From Sympetrum striolatum (lineage: Eukaryota; Arthropoda; Insecta; Odonata; Libellulidae), in contig OX388345.1 of the NCBI GenBank assembly GCA_947579665.1, positions 36,361,849-36,425,848 of the forward strand: a DNA stretch of 64,000 nt, read 5' to 3'. How positions within the stretch are numbered: the first letter of the stretch is position 1; each line of letters begins with the position of its first letter. The position numbers were made by a program, and so were the translations under genes. Positions 10,931-22,900 of the stretch are shown one piece after another. A model generated the notes under the pieces. It saw only the letters and a program-made list of their open reading frames with translations, was not told the DNA's origin and ran no database searches.

Positions 10931-11230
10931 CTCCTCCATTCTGGTAGGCGAGGTACGGAAACCTCCAGACGTTCCCGATGCCCACAGAGAGGCCGACGCA
11001 GGAGAGCAGGAACTCCCACCTGCTGCCCCAGTTGCCTCTCTCGGCCACTGAGGCCAAGGACGGCCTTCGGATGGCGGCGTCCATGGTAGCGAAGGCCGCC
11101 CCGCCTCCTCGTTCCATCATAGACTCCCTCCTGGCCACGATGTGGGCGGAGAAGCGTCGTGGCTGCCTCTCCGCCGATCCGGGACGATGTCGCTCCCGGA
11201 GTGAGCCGCCCCTTCCAGCCGCACCACTCC
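10931..11230 (-). CDS. Exon of an SLC6 sodium- and chloride-coupled transporter (N-terminus and membrane segment 1)
   Basis: SLC6 proteins carry amino acids or neurotransmitters into cells with Na+ and Cl-. The exon encodes [14 protein letters not shown], then [20 protein letters not shown], the family signature of the unwound first membrane helix that binds sodium and substrate. It ends at a consensus donor (GAG|GTGAGT, minus strand) splitting the last glycine codon. A pyrimidine-rich acceptor ending GCATGCAG precedes 11230. Start choice: ATGs at 11120 and 11117 lie upstream, but the ATG at 11084 has an ideal context (GCTACCATGG). It gives 51 codons plus one base, with about 22 residues before the membrane segment. 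Upstream the frame stays open to the acceptor, so coding may continue from an earlier exon. The subtype is unclear; a nutrient amino acid type is my guess. The other exons are not visible in this window. Confidence 0.9.
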
Positions 11231-11266
11231 CTGCATGCGAAAATAGAGAGAGATGAGGGGAGAGGC
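11231..11266 (-). other. Splice acceptor and pyrimidine tract of the SLC6 exon
   Basis: The minus strand carries a C/T-rich run of about 30 bases ending in GCATGCAG, with the AG at 11231-11232. It implies at least one more upstream exon, above this position on the minus strand, which I could not find. Confidence 0.75.
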
Positions 11267-12024
11267 ATCAGTGATGCTCATCGCACCCTCCATCCTTTTT
11301 GTTACACCTCACTTCACACATAGACACACAATGTTCCCTCACAGCGATTCCGATGGTCGCAGTTGCTTATGTTTTTTGGAGGGGAGTTATCTACGAAAAA
11401 ATTCGGAGCGCCTCTTTTGAAAATCAGGTTGACATTACGATATGCAAGAGGTCGTTCAACCGTGAACTTGTTGAGGATTGACGTCACCTATGCCGAGCCG
11501 AAGGCTGGTGAAAATTATTGATTTGATTAAAAAAATTCTCAAATTAGATGCTTTGGTTTTTGAAGGTTTGTAAAATTCAATCCTTTCCCGCTACCTCAGC
11601 AAAGCGATACGGATAGTCTTGGCCCGGAGCTATTCAACATGTATATACAGGTATAGTGGGCTTATGCTAGTAGCTGGCAAAGTCAATTTATCGAGGAAAT
11701 CTTGCAGGAATATGCTTGATATTGATTTAAAACCAATGTAATCCCATACTTTATTTTTAAAAATAATTAAAATTATTGGGACTCATTTTTCTCTGTCATT
11801 GTTTAGAAAATATCGTAGTTTACATGAATTTCATTTTGCAATTCTGTTCTTGTTGCGTTCAAGTAAGCTCTTATTCCACTTATTGCTTAATTTCGTCTCG
11901 ATTAAGTCGAATAAATAAATAAAATTTAATTTGGGAACGTAAAATTTGATCTTTTCTTGATTGGGCAAATCTAACTATTAGATTGATACCTTTCAAGCCG
12001 CACATCTGTGCGTGGTAAATGAGG
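11267..12024. other. Non-coding stretch
   Basis: No feature was recognised between the transporter exon and the tRNA gene. If the upstream transporter exon is farther away, this is intron. Confidence 0.5.
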
Positions 12025-12031
12025 AAAAAAA
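12025..12031 (-). terminator. Pol III terminator of tRNA-Leu
   Basis: Seven T residues on the minus strand begin one base beyond the discriminator of the tRNA, a standard Pol III stop signal. Confidence 0.9.
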
Positions 12032-12032
12032 C

Positions 12033-12116
12033 TGTCAGAAGTGGGATTCGAACCCACGCCCGGAGAACCGGACTGCGACCTGAACGCAGCGCCTTAGACC
12101 GCTCGGCCATCCTGAC
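12033..12116 (-). tRNA. tRNA-Leu (anticodon CAG)
   Basis: It is 84 bases long on the minus strand with a full cloverleaf: the acceptor GTCAGGA pairs with TTCTGAC through one G-U pair, and the discriminator is A. The D arm carries GGCCGAGCGGTCTAAGG, the typical leucine A box. The anticodon loop is TTCAGGT, giving CAG, which reads CTG codons. A long variable arm (GTCCGGTTCTCCGGGC region) is typical of leucine tRNAs. The T arm has GGTTCGAATCC. There is no intron and no encoded CCA, as expected for a eukaryotic nuclear gene. A seven-base T run follows at once on the minus strand. It may lie inside an intron of the transporter gene on the same strand. Confidence 0.95.
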
Positions 12117-13405
12117 ATTGACATTAATGGCGATAATGGAATTGAACACATATCCCTAGGTAAATTTAGCAAACTCCATGTTTAGTTCAGTTTACACAAC
12201 AGTCACATTGTGACAAATATATCAAGAGAAATTGTCTTTATCTTTGCTTTAGCACGCGTGGATTTTAATTTAAAGAAAAATTTCGTAAAAAGTAAATTAT
12301 CATTTCATATAATTAGTCCGGATCATTATTAACTAATTTGTCACCTTATGCTGTTTTCAAAGCAATAATTTTGAATTCTTTTGAAGTTTATTGAGTACGA
12401 TTTATTTGTTTCATTCAAATTTATTTCATACCTAAACAATCAAAATAACGTCCTCTTAACTTTAGAATGATTAAATAACGGTTTTGATTGATCTAAATCA
12501 ATATATTTACCACGAAAGCCGTCTATCGGCGTGTGGCAGGGGGTGCATTCACCAATACTCTACTATCGCCTTGTGTCCGCGGAAAAATTAATTCTTCGAC
12601 CTTTTCTATCTATTTTGCTGATCCAGATCAGAACGGGCCTTACAAAAGGGAGGATACTTAATATTGGCAACAGAATCTGAAAACATACTTTATCTAAATT
12701 CTTTTAGTAAATTAAGCCTTTAAAAAATCTTTTATCTTATAAAGACTCCCATTCTGCTTCCTTAATCAGTTCTACTTAGGGGACTTTCAACAATTTATCG
12801 GCGAAAAAGCATTCTATTTTACTGAATGCCATTAATCATTTTACAAAATTTTGAGCACCGCTACTTTTATCTTCTGGACAACCATACGACGCCTATGCGA
12901 AGTAAATGTTCTGTGAATCATGAACTAAATCAGAAAGTATTAGTTTCACCTGACAAAAAGTATGAAGAGGTCAAAGATGGTTATCAAATATCCGTTATAT
13001 GCTCTTAATTATAAAATTAGTAGGCAATAAACATCCTCTTTCACCCTTTTAAAATTCAGGAGTATATTGTTTAACTATTCTTTTCCTCTGAAGTATAAAT
13101 TATTCAGAATCGGTTATTTTCTTTAACAAGGAGAATGTATGTTATGTTGCAACAGATGATTATGATAGCCACTTATGAAATAATTTTAGAATAATTCTCT
13201 AATTCCGGTTCCTGTTCACTTTCGCTCCGGTACCTAATTCTTTGCTTTTCCAAAAAAGGAATAATCCACTAAATTTACAAACATTCTCTTTTTTAAACAT
13301 CTTCTAAACTGAACTTCACGTAATTATATATGTTCCTTTTGATTAAGAGTATTTAAATATTTTACAATCAGAATTTACAATTTTTTAGGCTTTTTTGCTT
13401 GTTTC
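12117..13405. other. Non-coding stretch
   Basis: No gene, RNA or bounded repeat seen. AT-rich. Confidence 0.55.
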
Positions 13406-14239
13406 ATCTATTATATATAGATGCTTCTCCGGATTCATTCATGTATATACCCAGATACCCAGATAGGATACTAATTCACAGGCTAAACTACTAGCGTCAT
13501 TGACTCGAAATTTTAAACACGTATTGGCCATAACGTAAAACCGCCAGAAAAATTGCGATTTTGAACCTCAGTGTCATGGGTTCGATTCCAGAGGGCCCCA
13601 AAGTCCCGATTTTTCCCGTTTAAATGCATTGCTTTGATTTTCGGGAATTTTAAAAACATACTTTCCGGATAGGTAGAGAATCAAAACTCAAGGAGCCTAT
13701 ATATATGGTCATGATCAATCGAAAACAAAAATGACTTTAACGGAAAATATCCTGGGTCCGATGCTAGGACGATGCAAAAATCGGCCGTTTAAAATACATT
13801 GAGGTAGATTTTCATTATTTTTTTCATGCACTTATCAAAATGATAGGAAGTTCGTGCTCGGCTAAAAGATGTATATTTAAAATTAGTTTAAGAAAAAACA
13901 TTAGATAAGACCATACTACTCCTGGGTTCGATGCCGGTGCACATTAAAATTTCTCTCATAAGGAATATATGGGAAAAGTAGGACGTCGTTTGAGGCAGTT
14001 GAAGCAACCATTTCTGCCTGAATTTTCACACATAGTTAGAGGTGGTGATTTTCTGTTGTGCTGCATAAGAGGTATCTCCAGAAAGACCCGGGTTCGATGC
14101 CAGACGATTAAAATGCAACGAATTTCAAGAATATTTTCTATCCTTTTTTTTTTTTTTTTGAGGACCGTCCCGATATGATGCTCACATGAAATTAGTGTTG
14201 TCGATCTGCTTGCAGTATGCAAGCTAAATTTTACTCGTA
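13406..14239 (-). repeat. Short inverted copy of the 1.1-kb T-arm repeat family
   Basis: This 834-bp segment is the reverse complement of the family tandemly repeated at 19954-23245. It begins with the tatatatagatgcttctcc motif also found at the far end of that array (23270-23395). It ends with the hairpin GCTTGCA-gta-TGCAAGC (14208-14224) and ttactcgta, the start anchor of every array unit. Four T-arm-like motifs lie on the plus strand near 13578, 13755, 13922 and 14090, against six in full units, so it has lost submonomers. A run of about 18 T interrupts it at 14142-14160. Confidence 0.85.
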
Positions 14240-15399
14240 TACTATATGGCTACACTCCTCTGATCAATTATTACCATCAAATAGTTTAATTTAACGTGTT
14301 TGTAAATGATGATTTTTTTCTACAATTACTTCATATTAACGAGAAACGCTACGGCTAAGAATTTGTTTTTTTATTCAATGTTTACATTACTCATTCTAAA
14401 ATGGAAAAATTTTCTTAAATACATTTATATTATATTTAACCGACGAGTTAGATAAATTTAAATTAGGGTTTCAATCAATTATCGTTATTCCTTGAAGTAT
14501 CCTAAATGATTTTAGAAATGCCTTGGATTTTAGAAATATCAATTTTGGGAGGAAGTAATTTATTATTCCTCATGTGAATCGAAATTTGGTTTTCAGCTCC
14601 TTGAAAATGAGCAGAGGACATTTTTACTCTTAGGATAATGGAAAGGGACAAAAGTTGATTGCGCGAAATATAAGGAAAATCTTCCTCATTGTAAACCGCA
14701 TTTATTTTTGAAAATTTGAAAGGTCATGAAAGGAACAGCTTTTCCTATATTCGCTGTCTATACCACAATTCTCTCTCCCACTTTCTACCCGAACGTTGAA
14801 TTCATAGGGTAGAAAAGCAATCGCGGTCTTTTATCTTTTTAATCAAATTGACAAAGTGTGGGATTAATTTGACATCTGACGCGAGCCGGGAAGAACGCTT
14901 CGAACTAAACCACCTTTCATTTGCGTTGACATGTGTTTGGTCGGATTAAACATGCGGAAAAGGGGATTTCACATGTCTCACTCGATATATCCTTTTCTAC
15001 TCTCCCCTTACCTCCTGCATGGTACAGCTTTGGCCATAATCTCTCTAAAGGAAGTCCTTTTAATATGTACATGGTTTCAAATATGGTACTAGCTGGAATA
15101 TAATCATAACTATCATTGGTGTACTAATATATCATAATATAACATATAAAATATCAGTAACCCTGAAAAATCTTGCTTGATAAAACAAGACAAGTCATGC
15201 AGATGCTGTTTCAAGTTTAATTTTTTACCTCAAATTCATATCTAACTTGTAGCTAATTCGTGTGTTTTAATAATAATTCATATTTGTATTTATTTATTTT
15301 TATTATTTTTTATTTATGCATGTTTATATTTTATTTATTTGGGTTTATTGTATAAGTGCATAGAATTTTTGTTTTAATTGATTGTTACATAATTTAACG
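14240..15399. other. Non-coding stretch
   Basis: No gene or RNA recognised. The last part (15260-15345) is extremely T/A-rich with TATTTATT repeats. Confidence 0.55.
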
Positions 15400-15462
15400 T
15401 TACCACCGGTCCTCGAGGTGAGCTGTGTCGGTATCGTTCAATAAATAAATAAATATATCTTT
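15400..15462 (+). mobile_element. Possible LINE 3' end with an AAAT/AATA tail
   Basis: A block of non-repetitive sequence (accaccggtcctcgaggtga and following) runs into caataaataaataaata at 15439-15456. Many insect non-LTR retrotransposons end in simple A-rich tandem tails after a short conserved 3' end. No coding remnant or target duplication is visible, so this rests on form only. Confidence 0.3.
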
Positions 15463-15586
15463 TATAATATTTAATAAAGATGTTCCCGTTTGGAACTGTT
15501 TAAAAAAATTCAAACATTTTGTGGGGACAGATTAAGGATTGTCGAAGGTCAACCACGACTGCAGAACTTATGTCATGTAAAGAATG

Positions 15587-15667
15587 TACACTCCTGGACA
15601 AAATTAAAGCAGCACCGGCCGTAAGGATCGCTAGGGAGGTGCTGCGTTAATTTTGGCCAGGAGTGTA
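15587..15667. mobile_element. 81-bp Tc1-like miniature inverted-repeat element
   Basis: Near-perfect inverted repeats of about 30 bp (tacactcctgg at the left against ccaggagtgta at the right) enclose about 20 bp. TA is present at both outer ends (15587-15588 and 15666-15667). The terminal sequence CACTCCTGGACAAAATTAA resembles Tc1-type transposon ends. There is no room for a transposase, so this is a non-autonomous, nearly all-stem element. Confidence 0.75.
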
Positions 15668-18600
15668 CTATTTGTGCCAGGAAAGTAATGGAAATATTTA
15701 CATATTCCCATCCCATAAGTAGTTATAAGTTTTCACATGTGTGGCTGAGGTGACTTATATCAAAGCTAATCCTGATTGCTCACCACCATTTAGTACTTTC
15801 ATATTGTTAAGGTTTAGCAATTTATATCTGGGAAGTGTAGTGTCCCTTTTAATGTCGCACGATACAAAAAATGAATAATGAAATTTTCAGTGAAAAAAAG
15901 GAGTCGCGTGGTGGTTATATCAATTTTACGTCCTGAACCCATTAGTTTCAGTTTGGCTTGCAAAAATATTGAATCTTTCCTAAAGTCAACAAGTGCAATG
16001 GAGAAATGTGAAGTTAAAAAAAGCTTAATTTCCACCTGTGGATTTGTTTATTCTCTGAAAACATATTCTCTAAACCTGTAGATTCTTTCAGTTTTGTCCT
16101 CCAAATTGTTAGGATGTTCGTTATTCTCTGATTCCTACATAATTTGTCTTTTCGTGCTAGGTTTTGATTCCTCGATATTCTTGTGTAGCTAGAAGAGATT
16201 TGATATAATCCCGAGGACAAAAAGAATGGTGCAAAATAATGGAATTCTGCCCATATAAGATCTAGTGTGTAATGTTCCATCACGAGCTTATTCGGTAAAA
16301 TCCACCAGTGTGCTAAGTATGATTCCTTTCGGGCTGCCGCAGTTAATGAAATCATAATGTTATGACTGCAAATTATCGATTTTTGAAGTCAATGAAAGAT
16401 AATAATCACGAAAATGACATTTGATCTCTGAATTTTGACGATTAAAAGATTTAACATCATAAATTTTGGAGTGCTGTGATGTTGTTTTATTAAAATAATA
16501 TTTTCAGGCATTATTTAGTGGAATTTCTTCGTTTTAACAAAGAAATGAAACACACTTTGTAACTTACACATTCAAAATTTTTAATAGCAACGGCCAAAGT
16601 TTCGTCACACAATAATGTGTATGTTGAATTAACAAAATATGTTTTTTTTCCTCGCTTATTTATTATCGATCTGAATAAAATATAAATGACTGGTTAGAGT
16701 AAAAAGAATAAACCTCTTAGTCTAGCTAATTGCTAGAACTAGAGGATTTTGGGAGATGGATCCTGGAAGAACACCGAAAGGATACAGGTGAAAGAATCTA
16801 GTTGACAGAGGAGAATATATTCATAGGTTGTTTAGCTTTTCATCTACACTCTCGTTATTTCTCAAGATTATTCCCATCTTATCCTTTGATTTCGACTCGA
16901 ATAGCTCGCTTTTTCAAACTCTCTTTCCGAGTGGAGATTCTCATTAAGCCTTTAGCATCATCATCACCTCATCCCTTTAGAGAGAGACTGTTTCACTACC
17001 TATCACGCTCTCCTCTTATCTTGCGTCTCTCCTGTCCTTTCCCAACCTTTCTCCACCCGTGTGAATCATTTACGCCGCCCTTCTATACGCGCGTCTTTTT
17101 CATACTCTGCCGCTCTTAAAGCCTCGCCGAGCCGCAGACCTAAGAATCCAATCTCTTACTTTACCGCATCTTTTCCTTTTCACCTCACCCAAAGCTGTTT
17201 TTTGCCTTTTAAGGGAATGTTTCGCCTGCGACCTGCGATGATTTGGTTGCTTCAGTTACTGGCTCTTTTTCGTTTTACTTAATGTCGGATAAGGTTCTTT
17301 CTCCACCATCTACTTCTACATTTGAAGAGTTTTGGAATTATTTATAAATGAGTCTTAAACCGTAGTATGTACATAATCTCTGTGATCTAATGAAGGCTTT
17401 TGGTTCATAAGTATTCTTTTAGTGGGTTTCTTAAGTGTCATTACGATGTATGAGATCGGTTTAAAAATAACTTACTTTATTTTGAAACTCTCCTTTATTA
17501 CCATTGGCCTAACTGATTCTTATCTTTAAAATGCTTGTTTCAGAAATGAAACCTAAACATATTATATCTGGCATTTTACTTTTCGTAAAAATCACCGTTA
17601 CGATCCCTTAAAAATGCCAGTTTTTGGCCCGGTGTGCTTCGTTGACCAGAGGTACACTGGATGAACCAAAGTTACCAAACATTAGTATGGTTACTTTAAA
17701 AATTTATTTAATGAAACTAAAATCTAATTTGATTTTTATTAGCCATTTTATACCGAATAGATGCATTATTTATTCTTGGGATAGCTTCCAATTTTTAAAT
17801 GTATGCTTCAGATTCAACAAAGTTTTAAATTATAATAACTTAAGGTTGTTGATGAAAATTTCGTAACACATCATAGTTACACTTGTAACCACTAGCAGTG
17901 TTACACTCTTTCAACGAATGATTTTGTAAGTGGAAGACTAGCTTTTATCGGCTGGAGTTGTAAAGTTTAATTATTTCTACGTTTGCAAGTATTTATCAGT
18001 ACGTGCATAGTAGAATAATATATAAATTTACCAAATAAATACATATTTAATTGGTGCTCTTAAGTGGAAAATAGTGAAATAGCCACATACCAGATAAACA
18101 TGGGAATCAGCAATTTAAAAAAACAAAAATTATTTTTTTTTTTGGTTTTACATTAGCTATGATTATTTACATTGGGTATAATTTTTCCCATTAATAATCT
18201 CTATATGTTATTTTGGCAGTCACCTTTTCTGCATCTGCATATTTAGGCACTCAGTAAACTTTATTCTCATTCTCGCATAAACCTTTCTGATTCGAAGCTA
18301 TATTATACAGAGATATAAAGCTTAATTTTAAAAGTTTGCTTGACGTGCGAAAAGAAATCAGGAATCGTGGTTGAATTGATAGGTTGATGGAATTTAATAA
18401 CCGGAATTCACAGCAGAAAAAGACCTGCGAAGTTACAAATAATACACAGTCATCTTAGAGGTTTCAAGGAAGCGACTACATCGGGCCAAAACACTCCTTT
18501 AATGCTAATATAATCACATCCGAGCGATAAAATATGAAAGCGTAAATTCAGTTTTCATGGAGCTGTCTGCCTTTAGTCACATCGTTTGTTATCCGACAAA

Positions 18601-19953
18601 ATATCTCTCTCTTCTGCGGGAAGAGCCGTCCTTCCCGAATCCCTTATCATATCTCCAAGGGCATTAAATATTCACCTCGTTTGCTCTCTCCGCCTTTGCA
18701 TTAGATCGCACTGCCGCTCAGCCTGGCTTTAAACTAAGTCAATCAGATTTTTCTCACTCATGCTCGAGATTTCTGTGCATGAAGAGTCAGAGAGTGGAAA
18801 GGATTTAGCGGTCTTTCTTACGGCGTTATTCTCGGTTTTAAAGGGGTTTCCTGTTTGCGATAGGAATTATTAATGGCCGCACCGCGACTTCAGACGAGCT
18901 TCTCATTGAGGTAAAAAGAGGCGGAAAAGAAACTGTGTCGCGGATTTACTCGACGATTACGTGCTGCAAAGAAGCTGTTGCTGATCAAATGTGCATGCGT
19001 AAACAGGCTTAAAGTTAAATATTCGGATGGGGGGTTTTATTAGCTCTGCATGAGTGGATGATTGTAAGGTTTCTAGGTCAGTGGAACGTATCAATAAATC
19101 TGTAGGTATTTATCAGTGTCAGTCTTGTTTATCTCTGATGCATTGTTAAGGTCTTGCATGATGATTTGAATACGAAATTAAAAGTAGAGGTGTTAATTTC
19201 TAGTTATACAGCATATGTTTATGCTATAGATTATTTAAGGAGTTTTTATTTTCCCCATTTTATAATCTAAAATATTTCAATAAATATGTGTATTTTAAAT
19301 ATACTTATTGATTATTATAATAAATATGATAAACTCCCATGAACAAGCAATGAAACTGAATTGCACGAAAAAGATTTATTGAAGTATAGTAAGATGAATC
19401 TAAATGTGTAATTGAGGGTGCCCAATTATTCAGATATTATGCTAAGACTAGCAATTATTTTAGTCGTACATGTGGCTATGTATCTACAATCAGTATATTT
19501 AAAAATAAGATACCGATCGTACAAATAATGATAAAGTGCTTTTGTCGTATGAGCTCTAAAAGGTCTATCTATAAAGTATGGCTTTCCTAGATTTAAATGA
19601 GAAATGAAAACACCTCTAAACCTGGAAATGATTGGATTTACATGTTCGATATGATATGCTGTATTTTTTGTGATTCTCGTCTTATTATTTTCATAAGTCA
19701 TTTAAAGAAAAATTAGCAATAATGCAGAATACAAATTTAAATATTAAATTGTACGGATTCTTTAAAGATGTAACTTTAGATTTAGTCATTTGCGAATTCA
19801 TGTTTCTATAAGTAGTTAGTAGAACATTGTTTATTAAGAAAAGTTACTGGCAATTTATTGGAAATTATATTAGAAATAGTGTTATTGACAATTCCAAATC
19901 GGCGTGTTGTTTCTATATAAATATTATTTAACTCCTCTAGCTTTTCTATATAA
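15668..19953. other. Non-coding stretch with a pyrimidine-rich block
   Basis: No gene recognised in 4.3 kb. Positions 16830-17280 are rich in C and T on the plus strand and contain open frames (16802-17119, 17061-17282) made of S, L, P, F and R residues. These look like a by-product of the base bias and not like real proteins. Confidence 0.55.
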
Positions 19954-22900
19954 TACGAGTAAAATGTAGCTTGCATACTGCAAGCAGATCGGCAATACTT
20001 ATTTCATATCGGCATCATATCGGGAGGGTACTCAAAATAAAAAAAAAGGACTGAAATTTTTCTTAAAATTCGCCGACATTTCATCGTCTGGCATCGAACC
20101 CGGGTCTTTACTGTGAACTTACTATGCAGCAAAATAGAAGATCACCATCTCTAACTATGTGTGAAAATTCAAGCAGAAATATTGGCTACAACTGCCTCAA
20201 AAGACGTTCTAATTTTCACGAATGTAAATGGCTCTCTGGATTCGAACCAAGGACGATCTTGGAAATCTAAAAGATGTTTCTGAAAGATATTTGTGATCTC
20301 TATATATTTGCCGAATTTTAAGTTTCTTTATTATTGGGAAAGGTTTCAAAATAATTCCTAAAAATCGGATCAACTTCTGATTGCAGAGACACCTGGTGTC
20401 GAACCCAGGACATATAGTATGCTGTGAATGCCCAGTTCGATTTGTTAATATTTGTTCTTGTATCATGCAAATTTTGAAGTTGATAGCATAAAGGGAAGTA
20501 CCTACATTTTGTTTCCGTTTTCTCCGTAAGAAATGCATTGAGGAATTTAAATGGCCTTCTGGGATCGAACCAAGGACCATCAGCGAATTTGTAAAATTTG
20601 ATTCTGAAATCTATTATTAATCTCCAACTCCATGCCGAAATTCAAGTTTCCATGCATTCGGAATGAGGTCCAAAAAAAATCTTTAAAATCGCCACAATGC
20701 ATTTTAAACGGCCGATTTTTGCCCCGGCCTAGCATCGAACCCAGGATATTTTCCGTTAAACTCATTTATGTTTTCGATAGATCATGTTCATATATATAGG
20801 CTCCTTGAGTTTTGATTCTCTACCTACCCGGAAAGTATTTTTTTTTAATTCCCGAAAATCAAAGCAATGCATTTAAACGGGAAAAATCGGGACTTTGGGG
20901 CCCTCTGGAATCGAACCCATGACACTGAGGTTCAGAATCGCAATTTTTCTGGAGGTTATACGTTATGGCCAATATGTCGTAAAAATTTCAAGCCATTGAC
21001 GCTGGTGGTTTAGCCTGTGAATTTGTATCCTCTCTATATATATACGAGTAAAATGTTGCTTGCATACTGCAAGCAGATCGACAACACTATTTTCATGTCG
21101 GCATCATATCGGGACGGCCATCAAAAGAAAAAAGTGGATTGAAATTTTTCTTTAAATTCGCTGAAATTCCATCGTCTGGCATTGAACCCGGGTCTTACTG
21201 GTGAACCTACTATGAAACACAATAGAAGAGCACCATCTCTAACTATATGTGAAAATTCAAGCAGAAATATTGGCTACAACTGCCTCAAAAGATGTTCTAA
21301 TTTTCACGAATGTAAATGGCTCTCTAGATTCGAACCAAGGACGATCTTGGAAATCTAAAATATGTTTCTGAAAATAATTTATGATCTCTTTCTATATGCC
21401 GAATTTCAAATTTCTATATTATTGGGAAAGGGTTCAAAATAATTCCTAAAAATCGGATCAACTTCTGATTGCAGAGACACCTGGTGTCGAATCCAGGAAA
21501 TATTGTAAGCTGTGAATGCAAAGTAAGATTTGTAAAGCCTTGCTCTTCTATCATGCAAAGTTTGAAGTCAATAGCATGCCGGGAAGTACCTAAATTTTGT
21601 TTCCGTTATCTCCGTAAGAAATGCATTGAGAAGTGCAAATGGCCCTCTGGGATCGAACCAAGGACCATAAGCTAATATGTAAAATTTGATTATGAAATAT
21701 ATTCATGATATCTATCGGCGTGCTGAGTTTCAAGTATGTATGTTATCGGGAAAGGATCCAAAAAAAAATTTCAAAATCGCCGCAATGCTTTTTAAACGGC
21801 CGATTTTTGCCCCGGCCTAGCATCGAACCAAGGACAATATTCGAAGATGTCTTTCCGATTTTCGTTGGCTATGCACGGCATCTAGCGGTCCCTCGAGTTT
21901 CAACTCTCTGCTTTTCCGGGAAGTGCCTCAAAAAAATTTTCGAAAATCCCCGCCATGTAATCTTATGGGGAAAATCGCGACTTTGGTGCCTTCTGGAATC
22001 GAACCCATGACACCGAGGTTCAATATCGGATTTATTCTGGAGTCTACTCGTTATGGCTAACACGTCGTAAAAATTTCAAGTCGGTGGCACTTGTGGAACA
22101 TGGTTAGAATTTTGATCCCCTATGAATGAATGAATGAATGAATGAATGAGTGTGTATATAGGTACGAGTAAAATGTTGCTTGCATACTGCAAGCAGATCG
22201 ACAACACTATTTTCATGTCGGCATCATATTGGGACGGCCATCAAAAGAAAAAAATGGATTGAAATTTTTCTTAAAATTCGCTGAAATTCCATCGTCTGGC
22301 ATCGAACCCGGGTCTTTACTGTGAACTTACTATGCAGCACAATAGAACATCACCATCTCTAACGATGTGTGAAAATTCAAGCAGAAATATGGGCTACAAC
22401 TGCCTCAAAAGACGTTCTAATTTTCACGAATTTAAATGGCTCTCTGGATTCGAACCAAGGACGATCTTGGAAATCTAAAAAAAGTTTCTGAATATTATTT
22501 ATGATCTCTATCTATATGCCGAATTTGAAGTTTCTATATTATTGGCAAAGGTTTTAAAATAATTCCTAAAAATCGGATCAACTTCTGATTGCAGAGACAC
22601 CTGGTGTCGAACCCAGGACACTTTGATAGCTGTGAATGCACTGTTTGATTTGTATGGACTTGATCTTTCTACATGCAAAGCTTGAAGTCGATATCGTGCC
22701 GGGAAGTACCTAAAATTTGTTTCCGTTATCTCCGTAAGAAAAGCATTGGGAAGTGCAAATGGTCCTCTGGGATCGAACCAAGGACCATAAGCTAATATGT
22801 AAAATTCGATTATGAAATAAATTCATGATATCTATCGACGTGCCGAGTTTCAAGTATCTATGTTATCGGGAAAGGATCCAAAAAAAATCTTATAAATCGC

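Noticed and set aside
10927..11268. Minus-strand 113-codon frame over the SLC6 exon, and plus-strand frames 10749-11256
   Set aside because: They overlap the SLC6 exon in other frames and carry no recognisable motif; the open frames come from the GC-rich coding sequence.
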